Origin: Methanothrix sp.
GTDB lineage: Archaea; Halobacteriota; Methanosarcinia; Methanotrichales; Methanotrichaceae
Reading direction: 5' to 3'
Length of the DNA: 5,766 nucleotides
Assembly (NCBI GenBank): GCA_028688175.1
Contig: JAQTYS010000175.1
Coordinates: forward strand, 1 to 5,766
Both the position numbers and the translations under genes were made by a program. Within the stretch, counting starts at the first letter, position 1; every line of letters begins with the position of its first letter. This document shows positions 5,077 to 5,766 of this stretch, piece after piece. Below the pieces are notes generated by a model. The model ran no database searches, was not told the origin of the DNA, and saw nothing but the letters and a program-made list of their open reading frames with translations.

Positions 5077-5766
5077 ATGCCGAAGATGATTGCCATGTCG
5101 ATAAAAAACGTCTCATCAAAGCGATTCTCTCTCCAGGTCATCCTGACTATTGTGCTCTGGGCAGCTATGGTCTTTGCCGCGCAGGGCAGCTCTGATTTAG
5201 TCCAGGAAGAGACGATTCCCCTCTTCGGCTACGAGATCATCAATGTCTATCCGCACAGCAGTATGGCATTCACTCAAGGGTTGGTTTATGATGATGGACT
5301 GCTCTACGAAGGAACGGGGCTGTACGGGCGATCGAAGCTATGTCGTGTCGAACTGGCAACCGGCCGGATTCTGGATCAAAAGAACCTGGATAGCAGCTTA
5401 TTCGGAGAAGGCATAGCTCTCTGGAAAGATCGCATCATTCAGCTTACCTGGCAGTCAGGCCTGGGTCTGGTCTATGGCAAGGAGAATATGACAGAGATCG
5501 GAAACTTCAGCTACCAGACGGAAGGCTGGGGCATAACCACCGACAACAAGAGCCTGATTATGAGTGACGGCACAGATGTTTTGCATATTCTCGATCCTGA
5601 GAGCTTTAAGGAATTGGGCCGGATACTGGTCACAGCCAATGGCAAGCCGCTGCAGGGCCTAAATGAGCTGGAGTATATCAAAGGGCAGATCTATGCCAAT
5701 GTCTGGCCTACAAATTGGATTGCGATAATATCTCCTGAGAGCGGCGAGGTGAAGGGCAAAATAAAT
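5077..5766 (+). CDS. Secreted glutaminyl-peptide cyclotransferase (propeller/papaya type), 3' end beyond the window
   Basis: An open frame of 230 codons runs off the window end; family members have about 260-290 residues, so the last blade is missing. An in-frame stop at 5071 limits the start to ATG 5077, 5086 or 5095; 5077 is used here and none has a clear SD. Residues 9-35 form a signal peptide: basic KNVSSKR, hydrophobic FSLQVILTIVLWAAMVFA, then a possible cut near AQG. The mature part has the family motifs in order: FTQGL (65-69), YEGTGLYGRS (77-86), FGEGIAL (109-115), QLTW (122-125), EGWGITTD (149-156), MSDGT (162-166), LNELEY (195-200) and ANVWPTNWI (207-215). These enzymes convert N-terminal Gln of peptides to pyroglutamate with release of ammonia; here the reaction would occur outside the cytoplasm and protect exported proteins from aminopeptidases. 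The family call is firm; start codon and processing are inferred. Confidence 0.92.
   Translation, partial: MPKMIAMSIKNVSSKRFSLQVILTIVLWAAMVFAAQGSSDLVQEETIPLFGYEIINVYPHSSMAFTQGLVYDDGLLYEGTGLYGRSKLCRVELATGRILDQKNLDSSLFGEGIALWKDRIIQLTWQSGLGLVYGKENMTEIGNFSYQTEGWGITTDNKSLIMSDGTDVLHILDPESFKELGRILVTANGKPLQGLNELEYIKGQIYANVWPTNWIAIISPESGEVKGKIN

Noticed and set aside
4917..5195. 92-codon plus-strand ORF
   Set aside because: Crosses the macrodomain 5' end antisense, the divergent promoter and the cyclase signal peptide out of frame.
4484..5766. Macrodomain plus neighbour as an ADP-ribosylation toxin-antitoxin or defence pair
   Set aside because: The neighbours are a transporter and a glutaminyl cyclase; no ADP-ribosyltransferase (DarT- or ART-like) motif is in the window, and the genes are not co-oriented.

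Overview
The window most likely comes from a methanogenic euryarchaeon, with the Methanosarcinales (Methanothrix/Methanosarcina type) as best guess. The basis is indirect. Genes are preceded by A/T-rich TATA-like boxes about 25-35 nt upstream of the start codon, several starts lack a Shine-Dalgarno (SD) sequence in the way leaderless archaeal genes do, and the gene mix (M13 peptidase, RDD protein, iron-sulfur-flavoprotein-like protein, propeller-type glutaminyl cyclase) is one I associate with that group. No rRNA, tRNA or taxon-defining gene is present, so this is inference. It reads as ordinary chromosome: I see no transposase, integrase, CRISPR array or defence cassette.

Layout: (1) 1-606 (+) is the 3' third of an M13 zinc metallopeptidase, cut by the window edge. 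(2) 720-1166 (-) is an RDD membrane protein, convergent with the peptidase. (3) 1167-1400 is intergenic; it holds the RDD promoter region, a leader hairpin, and a strong GC-rich inverted repeat just past the next gene. (4) 1401-2099 (-) is a flavodoxin-fold NAD(P)H/FMN oxidoreductase of the iron-sulfur flavoprotein type in which one cluster cysteine is replaced by Asp. (5) 2100-2188 is a compact divergent promoter region. (6) 2189-2968 (+) is a class I SAM-dependent methyltransferase. (7) 2965-3093 (-) is a probable 42-residue basic small protein whose stop codon overlaps that of the methyltransferase. (8) 3163-3489 is a very AT-rich gene-free stretch with several small dyads. (9) 3508-4473 (+) is an EamA/DMT-family membrane transporter. 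(10) 4484-5011 (-) is a macrodomain protein (ADP-ribosyl/O-acetyl-ADP-ribose hydrolase, YmdB-like), convergent with the transporter and 10 nt from it. (11) 5012-5076 is a short divergent promoter region. (12) 5077-5766 (+) is a secreted propeller-type glutaminyl-peptide cyclotransferase, cut by the window end and so without a visible stop.

The genes alternate in strand and nearly all look like single-gene transcription units, so there is no operon logic linking them. A loose theme is the cell surface: a peptidase of a family that is often surface-exposed, a secreted glutaminyl cyclase that would cap N-terminal Gln/Glu of exported proteins, and two membrane proteins. I found no convincing new multi-gene system. 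The items most worth a second look are the small basic ORF at 2965-3093, the altered cysteine motif of the flavoprotein, and the structured intergenic regions.
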